Source: Bombyx mori (taxonomy: Eukaryota > Arthropoda > Insecta > Lepidoptera > Bombycidae). From it: a stretch of 64,000 nucleotides of DNA. Shown in pieces: positions 55,434 to 64,000 of the stretch; positions within the stretch are counted from its first letter, which is position 1; each line of letters begins with the position of its first letter. Location: NCBI RefSeq assembly GCF_030269925.1, contig NC_085118.1, positions 16,055,001 through 16,119,000 of the forward strand, in the 5' to 3' direction. The notes under the pieces are model-generated. The model saw only the letters and a list, made by a program, of their open reading frames with translations, did no database searches and had not been told where the DNA came from. A program made the position numbers and the translations under genes.

Positions 55434-56258
55434 CCTTATTATTAAAACTACTTTCACGGTTTCATTTTTCGAAAACTGAAAGATATTCAAAACGTTGAAA
55501 ATTAATAATTTTTTATTGCCCTTGTAGACAGTTAAGCATACGGCTCGTATACATAAGCAATGCCGAATGAAAAAAAAACACGTACTAAGCCGTAAATTAT
55601 AATTATTTAATAAATCTGTGTCCGCGACTAACCCTCAAGAAAATAAAATAAAATTTACTGTGTGAAAGTTTACTGATATGTGTATTTTTAATTAAACTAA
55701 AACAAAAAAAATACCCTGTTTACTAAATATTGTTTGCATTAAAATTTACTGAAGTATTTATTTTTATTTATTTTATAAAACAAATCTACATTATCTCGCT
55801 TGAAAATACTTTTATAAACATGTAAACGTGTTCTCTGTGACTCACTTTTTGCAAAATGAAGCAATGTTTAGAATGATCTTCTAGAAACTTCCAACGAGAA
55901 GCAAAGATTAAGAACGCCTGGCCATCTATCTAGCCATCTAGTACTCAGAGGCTTTGCGAACCCGGATACGCTCACTAGATCACGAAAAAACTCACATGTG
56001 TTGAGTTACCTAAGGTCAGAAAACCCATAAGTGAACGGTATAATAGAGAATGCAGTATCGCTTAATCTTGTCATGACAATAGCACTGAGGTCAACTTTAT
56101 GTCACTAGTGCCACTCAGAATTAGTTTAATTTCAGCTTTAACAAAATAATAATATGTCTGAGTTTAAGCGTCATTACATTGAAATAATATCTTCTAACAC
56201 AAATTCCAAAATAGAAAATAAAGATTACACATTATAGTAGATTTGGCTTTATACTTGA
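55434..56258. other. AT-rich spacer with a type B trace
   Basis: 55510-55580 keeps TTTTTATTGCCCTTGTAGAC and CATACGGCTCGTATACATAA, a worn minus-strand type B end. No gene. Confidence 0.4.
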
Positions 56259-56663
56259 CTAGCGGCCCGCTCCGGCTCCGCTCGGGTCTTTAACAAAAAT
56301 TTCAACGACGTTGTTTTATTTTTTAAAATAAAAGAACACTTATTGCGGCATAACCATAATAGTTAGACGTATGGTGTCGCGACATTTTTTGTTAATATTA
56401 ATGTGTTCTACAAATTCGTAGAACATTATTTTATTCTATCATAAATAGTTTGCGCAGGGCACGCGATGTAAAGAATATGTTAGGTAATTTTTTTTTTAAG
56501 AAAGGATCCCTAATTTTTTTTCAACAAAGAGTATAGCCTATGTCACTTGGGAATAGTGTAGCTTCCAAACAGTGAAAGAATTTTTCAAATCGGTTCAGTA
56601 GTTTCGGAGCATATTCAATACAAACAAACAAATCTTTTCTCTTTATAATATTATTAGTATAGA
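56259..56663 (-). mobile_element. Helitron-like element
   Basis: Minus strand: begins TCTATACTAATAATATTATA after A at 56664's complement, and ends GAGCGGGCCGCTAG before T. Interior on the plus strand: GCCTATGTCACTTGGGAATA and AATCGGTTCAGTAGTTTCGG. Same group as 39684-39898 but longer, with no coding frame. Confidence 0.6.
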
Positions 56664-57150
56664 TAAAGAATACTTTCCGAAAATTTTAATTGTCTGCGTT
56701 TTAAATAATATTAGTTGTACATCACTATACCGAAGCGCTAACTAAATTGCATTCCCGGCTAGTTTATCCGTCACAATCAACGCGAGCCAGACCGTGTTCG
56801 GCTCGAGCCATTGTTTCAACGGTTTCCCCCTCCGAATTATAGTTTGTTCAACTGGCTTACGAATGTTTTTAGTTTAATTTAGCAAGCTTGCTCCGCGGCC
56901 TCGATAAAGTCGTTTATTATTTATAAGATAATTAGGCACGTGTCATGTAGGGATGAGACTAAGAAATTAAAACTAGTTACGTCTTGATCGCGCTTTTTTT
57001 TATTGCAATTATTATTACTATTTTCGTAATTTCGAATACTGTACAGTTTTCGTGGACGCGGAAAACTGACACGGGAATAAAAGTAAGCGTCATGTGTACA
57101 AGTGGCGAAAATAGAACAAAGTATTGAAAATAAAGTCTTAAAAGACTAGC
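56664..57150. other. Spacer, no gene seen
   Basis: Nothing recognised. Confidence 0.4.
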
Positions 57151-57255
57151 CTTTTTTAAAGCTTAGGTGGGTGGACTAGCTCAGTTGCTGATTTTAAGTG
57201 ATTACCAGTGCCCATAGACATCTACAACGGAAATGCCGCCACCTACTTTGAGAGT
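57151..57255 (-). repeat. Truncated tail-unit end
   Basis: Minus-strand 3' end: T run at 57151, GGTGGGTGGACTAGCTCAG, CATAGACATCTACAACGGAA and GCCGCCACCTACTTTGAGAG. The left half is missing. Confidence 0.7.
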
Positions 57256-58297
57256 ACCTGAGTTAATAAAATGATACTTTTTATCGTGGTTAATAACTGG
57301 AATTGGTCAACGCCAGATTCAGCTATACAAATACGACAGTGTGTTCGCTGCTTCGTGATTTTATGTTCCAACGAATCTGCAAATTAGCTGATAGATTATG
57401 GAGAGTAACAAAATCAACTCTCTTTATCTAGGGAAAATATCAGGTGTTTCATTCTCGTTACAAAATTTACCGCGGAGCACGTCTAGTGTTAGCATAAAAC
57501 CATAATCTAGGTTATTTAGCACAGACGAATGTTTTAGCTCTATTTTTAGCAGGTACATACACGTGCTAGCATTAGAAAAATTAGATCGTGGCCGCTATTC
57601 AGGCGGTGGGTTTTATGATTCCTTACGTGAGTGCATGTTCGTTTCCAACAATAGCCACGAGAAATTTACGAAATTGAAACCCTAACAATATAAATGTCAT
57701 TTATTAGATACACAAAAATCAGCTGTAGCGCTATTCGTTTGAGGTATCAATTTCTCTTCAATCTTAATAGTACCTGACCATTATCGCTTTCAGATTTATA
57801 AATTAATTTTTAATTTAGTTTGCAAATTAACCTTGTTTTTTTTTAAGTTTTTTAAAATTCCATACATTACCTACTTGACGTATTAAATTTACCTCTGTTT
57901 GTTTATTTGTGGATATTTTGAAAAATAACTGACTATTCAAAAACATACATTGATAAATCCCAAAACTGGTAAAATCTGCTCAACAAACAAATAATAATAA
58001 TAATAGTACATAAGAAATAATAGTACTTAATTGCCTAAGTTTTTGTCTATGTTTAAACAAACTCTCCGTCCGCTGATACCCATTATTTATGAAAGCTGTC
58101 CTATATTATGATACACAGAATTCAGGCTTAGGTTAAAATTTGTTTCTATGTTTATATTGTAGTTTTTAACATCAAAACTTCAACACACCGGTATACGACC
58201 CTGGCCTACTGAAGTTGTATTTGACGAGCAAAAAATATACACACGCTGAGAATATTCATTACTTTTTCTTAATGTTAAATCGAAGCTATGTAGCTTC
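57256..58297. other. AT-rich spacer, no gene seen
   Basis: No frame or repeat recognised. It ends in a perfect palindrome, GAAGCTA-TG-TAGCTTC, at 58282-58297, immediately before the GC-rich retrotransposon. Confidence 0.5.
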
Positions 58298-58946
58298 ATT
58301 GTCCCCACACAACGTGGTCTCGCCTTGTCGTGGCGGTGGGGCTTAAGCGTGCACCCCGATACCGTGGAGCAGCGTTGTCTGCACAGGGGTGGCGTGAACT
58401 AAGAAGACTGCACACCGTGTTCCCTTTTCCCACCTTTGCTAAGCAAAGGGTGCGTGAAGAGCGAAGAGGGCTCCCTTCTGGAGCCTCTTGTATGCTAGGC
58501 CATGTCCCCGGCGGTTCTCTGGCTGTTAAAGGGGAAGGCCCTCCAGAGGGGGGTACCGGTACGCCGGCGTGGCCACAACGTGGTCAGACGTGTGGGTCTG
58601 TCAGTAATGGTAGACCCACGTGGATGAGAAGTGAACCGGAGGGCACTCCCTTCCGGTCGCTGGTCGTCATGTCCCCGGCTGCCTCTTGGTGGCTACAGGG
58701 GAAGGCCCTCCAGAGGGGGGTACCGGTTTACCGGCGTGGCTTCGTAGAAGCATACCGTAATCCCTACCGAGTAGGAGGCGGGGGCCGCTGCCTAGCAGGG
58801 GCCGCGAGGATGCGAACCTCTATAAAAAATGCCCTAATCTTAAGCTTGTGACGTGTCCGGTGATGAGATGAGTGGCTGGAGGGAGTCCAGTCGTGAGGAC
58901 CGTCCCAGGGGACCGACCCCTGGTTAAATAAAAAGGAACAAATATA
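58298..58946 (+). promoter_or_regulatory. 5' UTR / presumptive internal promoter region with repeated block
   Basis: A GC-rich leader of about 650 bases. CATGTCCCCGGC at 58501 and 58668, and GAAGGCCCTCCAGAGGGG in each, are spaced exactly 167 bases apart. The unit probably spans about 58440-58606 and 58607-58760. Non-LTR elements carry their promoter inside the 5' UTR, but no specific initiator can be proved here. A 173-codon frame at 58330-58851 is GC-driven. Confidence 0.6.
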
Positions 58947-61238
58947 ATGATGGCAAACTTAAAACAAAAATTACCCCAGGAGGGTACCACCTTAGGTGGA
59001 GAATCCCTCCGTGCTTTCACCTCGGTGGGAGCACGCTGCCCCGCGTATTCTGGGGGGGGCAAAGAATGCCATGATGAAGGGGGCTGTGCGACGGGCAGCG
59101 GAAAACCCGTCGAACCGAGGTGTGCCAGCGCTGGCTCGACGCGTTCTGCGCTCGTCAGCGACGGCGAAACAGTTGATCCGAAAGGGACAGCCGCCAAGAA
59201 GATCAGGCGGAAGAGGAAATCCTGGCGAGTTTCCTCTCGTGAGGGGGTAGGGGAGCCAGCATCGTCCTCTGGTGCGGATGCCCCGCCGGAGAAAGTGCTG
59301 GTAGTCTCCGATGCGGCATCTGCTGCAGAGGAGATGCCGCCCCCTAAAGGAAGACCCGCCCGTAGAAGGGGCGCGCCGTCACCGGCGCCATCATCAGTGT
59401 CGATGTCTGTCGCCTCACTGGACGGGCAGACGACGGAGGAGGAAGAGGGTGGCCTTCAGGACCCTGCCTTGGTCATAGACAGGGCCATGAAGACCATCAA
59501 AACCTATGCGGCCAACGGCACCAAGACCAAAGCCGCTGGCCGTAAACTGCGAGAAGTGGTCTCGCAAGTCTCGAAGGTTCTGCCTTCGGTTGCTTCTGCC
59601 AATGACCAGGTAGTGCAGCTGAGGGCGGAGAATTCGAGGCTTCGAGCACAGCTTCAAGCACAGCAGCAGCCCAATGATGGCGCAGCGACGCCTTGGGTCG
59701 CTGGAGCCCCTCGAGGTCCCCGTCCCCCGGCGCTGACTGGCGACCGATGGCCTGTGCTGCCGCCACCGCGTGTGGCACAGCAGAGGCCGCGTCTCCCGTC
59801 GCCGCGCTCTAGGGAGACGACCGCTGCCGAGCGACAGCAAGCACTCGCGGGGCCACGGATGTTGGCTCCGCTACAACCAACAAACTTCAGCCTGGAAGAG
59901 GTCATCAGCCGCACCATCCAGGCTGTAATAGAAAGGCTGGGCGGCAGGTTGGCGGCTCTCGAGGCGAAAGTCCCTACCTCGGCTGACGCTAGGCGGCCGG
60001 CGGTGTCGGGTGCTTTGGCCGCTCGTCCTGCTCCCGTACGGGCTCCAGTCACCAGGTCGGGCCCGGGACGGGATAGAACCAAGCGAGGGGGTCGCGCTAA
60101 CGCGAAGCCCTCACTACAAGCACCCCAGTCCCGCCCGCTGCCTCCGCCCCCGTCAGATATGGATGAGGGGTGGAACGTGGTGGCCCGGCGGGGTACCAAA
60201 AAGGCCCCACCGGCAGCTCCTCAAACGAGTAGAGCGCCGGTGGCCATGGTGGCTCAGGGTGCACCCCAACAGGGTCGAGCGCCTGTAGCCGCCAAGAAAA
60301 ACAAGAAGAAAAAGAAGTTGCCGCGCGCGCCTCGGTCGGCGGCAGTGGTTCTTACCCTACTGCCAGCCGCTGAAGCCAAGGGCATGACATACAGAGATGT
60401 CATTGCCCGGGCGCGTGCGGCAGTTGACCTGGGCGAGATCGGGGCGGAGGAGGAGGGCCTCCGCTGCAGGCAGACGGCCAACGGGGCCAAGCTGCTAGAA
60501 TGTCCCGGTGCCGATAGTTCCGGCATCGCGGAGCGTCTGGCGGCGAAGCTCCGTAAGGTCCTGCCTGAGGAGGAGGTACGGGTGCACAGGCCGGTAAAAA
60601 TGGCCGAATTAAGAGTAACCGGCCTGGACGACTGCACCACCAGGGATGAGGTGACGGCGGCCGTCGCTGCCCAGGGCAAATGCGCACTGGAAAATGTTAC
60701 AGTAGGCGAGCCGCGCCGCGGTTATACCGGGGCCAGCTCGGTATGGGTGCGTTGCCCGGTGGAAGCGGCCGCCTCCCTGGCTGCTCCTCCTCCCGGGAGA
60801 CCTTCGGGAAATCCGGGCATGCTGCGCGTGGGCTGGATAGCGGCCCACGTGCACTTGCTTGAACCACGCGCCTGGCGATGCCTCCGGTGCTTTAGCACCG
60901 GACACGGCCTCGCCAGGTGCACCAGCTCGGTTGACCGCAGTGGTCTGTGTTTCCGCTGCGGCCAGCCGGGACATAAAGCGGCGTCCTGCACGGCTGCCCC
61001 GCATTGCGCTCTGTGTGCTGCGGCCGGGCGCAGGGCAAGCCACCGAACGGGAGGCAAGGCGTGCTTTTCGTCCGGTAATAATACCGAACGCAACCGGCGC
61101 CGCAAGTCAAAGCGTCGGCAAAACAGAAGGTTGGCCAGAGGAGCACTGGCCAACGCTGTAATCCCCGCTGCGGTGCCGGTGCCGGAGGGCGGGGGCAGTG
61201 GTGAAGGGGAGGGGGCGATGGATGTAGTCCAACAGTAA
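58947..61238 (+). CDS. ORF1, gag-like nucleic-acid-binding protein of the R1-clade element
   Basis: This 763-residue protein should bind element RNA and form the ribonucleoprotein used for retrotransposition. The N-terminal half is Arg/Lys- and Ser/Pro-rich (KKIRRKRKSWR near 84-94). A leucine-zipper-like stretch, VVQLRAENSRLRAQLQAQ, lies near 222-239, followed by a long Pro/Ala-rich linker and a lysine run (450-457). The C-terminal part has a predicted globular segment (about 466-600), then three zinc knuckles: C645-x2-C648-x4-H653-x4-C658, C668-x2-C671-x4-H676-x4-C681 and C687-x2-C690-x8-H699-x6-C706. Two classical knuckles plus a longer third are typical of the R1 clade. A basic tail (RNRRRKSKRRQNRR) and a Gly/Glu-rich end follow. 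The start is an ATGATG pair at 58947. The stop overlaps the ORF2 start. Confidence 0.9.
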   Translation: MMANLKQKLPQEGTTLGGESLRAFTSVGARCPAYSGGGKECHDEGGCATGSGKPVEPRCASAGSTRSALVSDGETVDPKGTAAKKIRRKRKSWRVSSREGVGEPASSSGADAPPEKVLVVSDAASAAEEMPPPKGRPARRRGAPSPAPSSVSMSVASLDGQTTEEEEGGLQDPALVIDRAMKTIKTYAANGTKTKAAGRKLREVVSQVSKVLPSVASANDQVVQLRAENSRLRAQLQAQQQPNDGAATPWVAGAPRGPRPPALTGDRWPVLPPPRVAQQRPRLPSPRSRETTAAERQQALAGPRMLAPLQPTNFSLEEVISRTIQAVIERLGGRLAALEAKVPTSADARRPAVSGALAARPAPVRAPVTRSGPGRDRTKRGGRANAKPSLQAPQSRPLPPPPSDMDEGWNVVARRGTKKAPPAAPQTSRAPVAMVAQGAPQQGRAPVAAKKNKKKKKLPRAPRSAAVVLTLLPAAEAKGMTYRDVIARARAAVDLGEIGAEEEGLRCRQTANGAKLLECPGADSSGIAERLAAKLRKVLPEEEVRVHRPVKMAELRVTGLDDCTTRDEVTAAVAAQGKCALENVTVGEPRRGYTGASSVWVRCPVEAAASLAAPPPGRPSGNPGMLRVGWIAAHVHLLEPRAWRCLRCFSTGHGLARCTSSVDRSGLCFRCGQPGHKAASCTAAPHCALCAAAGRRASHRTGGKACFSSGNNTERNRRRKSKRRQNRRLARGALANAVIPAAVPVPEGGGSGEGEGAMDVVQQ

Positions 61239-61240
61239 TG
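61236..61240 (+). promoter_or_regulatory. TAATG stop-start overlap coupling ORF1 to ORF2
   Basis: The ORF1 stop TAA (61236-61238) shares its last A with the ATG of ORF2 (61238-61240). The same UAAUG arrangement is known in SART1, where ORF2 is translated by termination-reinitiation. It is inferred to work likewise here, and it fixes the ORF2 start. Confidence 0.75.
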
Positions 61241-64000
61241 GACCGCACCTATCGCTTCCTCCAAGGAAATCTGAATCACTCCGCCAGAGCTCAGGACATG
61301 CTGTCTCAGAGCATGGCGGAGTGGTCCATAGATGTGGCTGTGGTCGCCGAGCCGTACTTCGTTCCCCCGGCAAATGATTGCTGGTTTGGGGACGATGGCG
61401 GCCTGGCGGCCATAGTCATAAGAAGAGACGCGGCGATCCCCCCCCTGGCGATGGTGACCAGGGGCCAAGGTTTCGTCGCGGTGCAGTTGGAAGGGACCGT
61501 CGTGATCGGGGCGTACTTCTCTCCAAACAGGCCTACTGTCGAGTTCGGGCATTTCCTGGGCGGGATCGGGGCGATTGCTCGCCGCCTCGCTCCCCGTCCA
61601 GTGATTCTCGCGGGGGACCTCAATGCGAAGTCTGTCGCATGGGGTTCCCCCCGCTCGGACGCTCGTGGTAGGCTGCTGGAGAGGTGGGCGAACGTGGCCG
61701 GCCTCTGTTTGTTGAATAGAGGTTCGGTTGCGACGTGCGTGCGGTGGCAGGGCGAGTCTATTGTGGACGTTACGTTCGCAAGCCCGGCCATCGCGCGCCG
61801 TATCCGCGACTGGAGGGTCTTGGAGGGGGCGGAGACACTGTCAGATCACCGATATATTCGGTTTGATCTCTCCGCCCGCTCCGCAGTCGCGGACGTCCAC
61901 AGGGACCACCCCCATGGTGCGTCCCGGTCATTCCCCAAGTGGGCACTGAAGCGCCTGAATAAGGAGCTCCTGATGGAAGCCTCTATGGTGGCGGCGTGGG
62001 CGCCCATGCGTCCACACCCGGTCGAGGTCGAGGGCGAGGCAGGGTGGTTCCGGGACACGATGTGTCGCATTTGTGATGCGTCGATGCCCCGGATTGGCCC
62101 TCGACTTCCTAATCGCCAAGCGTACTGGTGGTCGCCCGAAATTGCGCAACTCCGCGTGGAGTGCGTTCGGGCGAGGCGCGAGTGCGCCAGGCATCGCCGC
62201 CGCCGCCTGCCGCGACGCAATGATCCGGTTGCATTCGCGGCGGAAGAGGTCCGGCTGCACGGCGCATTTCGCGTCGCGCAGAGGGCATTGCAGCTGGCCA
62301 TCAGAAGAGCCAAGAACCAACACATGGAGGGTCTCTTGGAGACGCTGGATGAGGATCCGTGGGGGCGGCCCTATCATATGGTGCGCAATAAAATGCGCCC
62401 ATGGGCCCCCCCGATCACGGAGCGTCTCCAGCCTCAGCAGCTGCGGGACATCGTCTCGGCGCTGTTCCCGCAGGAGCGGGATGGATTTATCGCTCCCGCT
62501 ATGGACACGCCGCCGGAATACGACGGTGAAGTCCCTGCTGAGGTGCCCCATATAACGGGGGCGGAGCTCCGTGTGGCCGTACGCAAAATGTGCGCGAAGG
62601 ACACTGCACCCGGCCCGGACGGCGTCCATGGTCGGGTTTGGGGCTTGGCTCTTGGTGCCCTGGGGGACCGACTCTTGAGGCTTTACAACTCCTGCCTCGA
62701 GTCGGGACGGTTTCCTTCATCGTGGAGGACGGGCAGACTCGTGCTGTTGAGAAAGGAGGGGCGCCCGGCGGATACCGCCGCCGGGTACCGTCCCATCGTG
62801 TTGCTGGATGAGGTGGGCAAGCTGCTGGAACGTATTCTGGCAGCCCGCATCATCCAGCATCTGGCCGGGGTGGGACCCGATCTGTCGGCGGAACAGTATG
62901 GCTTCCGAGAGGGCCGCTCAACCGTAGACGCGATCCTTCGCGTGCGGGCCCTCTCGGAGGAGGCCGTCTCCAGGGGCGGGGTGGCCCTGGCGGTATCACT
63001 CGATATCGCCAATGCGTTCAACACCCTGCCCTGGTCCGTGATAGGGGGGGCGCTGGAAAGACACGGAGTGCCCCCCTACCTTCGCCGGCTGGTGGGTTCC
63101 TACTTAGAGGACAGATCGGTCACGTGTACTGGACATGATGGGATCGTGCACCGATTCCCGGTCGTGCGCGGTGTTCCACAGGGGTCGGTGCTCGGCCCTC
63201 TTCTGTGGAATATCGGGTATGACTGGGTGCTAAGAGGTGCCCTCCTCCCGGGCCTGAGTGTAATCTGCTACGCAGACGACACGTTGGTCGTGGCCCGGGG
63301 GGGGAGTTTTGCTGAGTCTGCCCGTCTTGCTACCGTTGGGGTGGCGCATGTCGTCGGCAAAATCAGGAGATTGGGCCTCGACGTGGCACTCAGTAAATCC
63401 GAGGCCATGTGGTTCCACAGGCCCCGGAGAGTGCCACCTATCGATGCTCAAATCGTGGTTGGAGGCGTCCGTATTGGGGTCGGGGTGCAGTTGAAGTACC
63501 TCGGCCTCATTCTAGACAGTCGTTGGACCTTCCGTGCTCACTTTCAGAATCTGGTCCCTCGTTTGTTGGGGGTGGCCGGCGCGTTAAGCCGGCTTCTGCC
63601 CAACGTCGGGGGGCCTGACCAGGTGACGCGCCGTCTCTATACAGGGGTGGTGCGGTCAATGGCCCTATACGGGGCGCCCGTGTGGGGCCAGTCCCTGGCC
63701 GTGGGGGTAGCAAAGTTGCTGCAACGGCCGCAACGCACCATCGCGGTCAGGGTCATCCGCGGCTATCGCACCATCTCCTTCGAGGCGGCGTGTGTACTGG
63801 CTGGGACGCCGCCTTGGGTTCTGGAAGCGGAGGCGCTCGCCGCTGACTATCAGTGGCGGGCTGACTTTCGTGCCCGGGGCGTGGCGCGCCCCAGCCCCAG
63901 TGTGGTCAGAGCGCGGAGGGCCCAATCTCGGCGGTCCGTGCTGGAATCATGGTCCAGGCGGCTGGCCGATCCTTCGGCTGGTCGTAGGACCGTCGAGGCG
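61238..64000 (+). CDS. ORF2, AP endonuclease and reverse transcriptase (C-terminus beyond window)
   Basis: Open for 921 codons to the last base of the window. It nicks target DNA and copies the element RNA there. Residues 1 to about 215 are the apurinic-endonuclease-type domain: NLNHSARAQDML near 11, VVAEPY near 35, GDLNAKSVAWGS with D127, and the catalytic-type SDH at 202-204. A basic linker follows. The reverse transcriptase runs from about 430: GPDG (D461), YRPIVLLDEVGKLLERI, EQYGFREGRSTVDAI, LDIANAFN (catalytic D589), GVPQGSVLGP (from 645), YADD (678-681, catalytic D680 and D681) and LKYLGLILD (from 752). All three catalytic aspartates are present, so the copy could be active as far as can be seen. 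The missing end should hold a CCHC knuckle, as in 42710-43179. The start is fixed by the TAATG overlap. Confidence 0.9.
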   Translation, partial: MDRTYRFLQGNLNHSARAQDMLSQSMAEWSIDVAVVAEPYFVPPANDCWFGDDGGLAAIVIRRDAAIPPLAMVTRGQGFVAVQLEGTVVIGAYFSPNRPTVEFGHFLGGIGAIARRLAPRPVILAGDLNAKSVAWGSPRSDARGRLLERWANVAGLCLLNRGSVATCVRWQGESIVDVTFASPAIARRIRDWRVLEGAETLSDHRYIRFDLSARSAVADVHRDHPHGASRSFPKWALKRLNKELLMEASMVAAWAPMRPHPVEVEGEAGWFRDTMCRICDASMPRIGPRLPNRQAYWWSPEIAQLRVECVRARRECARHRRRRLPRRNDPVAFAAEEVRLHGAFRVAQRALQLAIRRAKNQHMEGLLETLDEDPWGRPYHMVRNKMRPWAPPITERLQPQQLRDIVSALFPQERDGFIAPAMDTPPEYDGEVPAEVPHITGAELRVAVRKMCAKDTAPGPDGVHGRVWGLALGALGDRLLRLYNSCLESGRFPSSWRTGRLVLLRKEGRPADTAAGYRPIVLLDEVGKLLERILAARIIQHLAGVGPDLSAEQYGFREGRSTVDAILRVRALSEEAVSRGGVALAVSLDIANAFNTLPWSVIGGALERHGVPPYLRRLVGSYLEDRSVTCTGHDGIVHRFPVVRGVPQGSVLGPLLWNIGYDWVLRGALLPGLSVICYADDTLVVARGGSFAESARLATVGVAHVVGKIRRLGLDVALSKSEAMWFHRPRRVPPIDAQIVVGGVRIGVGVQLKYLGLILDSRWTFRAHFQNLVPRLLGVAGALSRLLPNVGGPDQVTRRLYTGVVRSMALYGAPVWGQSLAVGVAKLLQRPQRTIAVRVIRGYRTISFEAACVLAGTPPWVLEAEALAADYQWRADFRARGVARPSPSVVRARRAQSRRSVLESWSRRLADPSAGRRTVEA

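Larger units (their letters stand above)
58298..64000 (+). mobile_element. R1-clade non-LTR retrotransposon, intact as far as visible, cut by window end
   Basis: The base composition switches abruptly from AT-rich to GC-rich at about 58300. The order is 5' leader, gag-like ORF1, then ORF2 with AP endonuclease and reverse transcriptase, as in R1, TRAS and SART elements. Both frames are free of stops and frameshifts over 3,684 coding codon-positions counted together as 763 + 921 codons less one shared base. The C-terminal zinc knuckle, 3' UTR and A tail lie beyond 64000. The 5' flank has no telomeric TTAGG repeats and is not rDNA, so the copy is not in the usual target of SART/TRAS or R1. The exact family is not determined. 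Confidence 0.85.

Noticed and set aside
58330..58851. 173-codon frame in the retrotransposon leader
   Set aside because: GC-rich DNA stays open by chance. The frame crosses the 167-base repeat in unlike ways and shows no domain.
60722..61552. 276-codon minus-strand frame
   Set aside because: It is antisense to ORF1 and ORF2, whose motifs are unmistakable. The same holds for the other long frames between 58820 and 63925.

Overview
This window looks like non-coding, transposon-dense DNA from a lepidopteran, most probably the silkworm Bombyx mori (or B. mandarina). That call rests on recalled repeat families: Bm1-like SINEs, about twenty copies of a ~250-bp tail unit that I associate with the BMC1 LINE, several Helitron-like elements of the kind common in Lepidoptera, and R1-clade non-LTR retrotransposon sequence. 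No database search was possible. The background is AT-rich, and the GC-rich islands are nearly all retrotransposon sequence. I recognise no host protein-coding gene, true tRNA gene, rRNA gene or CRISPR array. Most short open frames lie across repeats or in random AT-rich DNA.

Layout. 1-8 kb: a solo LTR with a good core promoter, tail units and a Bm1 copy. 8.4-10.1 kb: two decayed minus-strand fossils of an R1-clade ORF2. 10.5-17.5 kb: tail units, a composite SINE (tRNA-like head plus LINE-like tail), a short TIR element with an adjacent hairpin, and a second tRNA-derived SINE. 18-29 kb: two minus-strand Helitrons, partner copies of the SINEs, nested insertions and Bm1 copies. 29-37 kb: a LINE ORF2 tail with a 12-bp target duplication, a long and a short MITE-like copy, two more TIR-element copies and an exact 80-bp tandem duplication. 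37-46 kb: a second solo LTR, a cluster of Helitrons, a 5'-truncated R1-clade insertion with a 15-bp target duplication and poly(A), and the best composite SINE. 46-58 kb: more tail units, two weak coding candidates, two copies of a mosaic repeat, a fourth TIR element and another Helitron.

58.3-64 kb: the highlight is a nearly complete R1-clade non-LTR retrotransposon. It has a GC-rich 5' leader with an internal ~167-bp repeat, an intact 763-codon gag-like ORF1 with three zinc knuckles, and an ORF2 (AP endonuclease plus reverse transcriptase) open for 921 codons to the window edge. The two frames overlap by one base in TAATG, the arrangement known for translational coupling in the silkworm element SART1. 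The truncated copy at 42.7-43.8 kb begins at almost exactly the ORF2 position where the window cuts the large element, so it shows what the missing 3' end of a related element looks like.

How the parts relate: the R1-clade elements supply their own machinery. The SINEs, tail units, Helitrons and MITE-like elements are non-autonomous and would depend on proteins encoded elsewhere.
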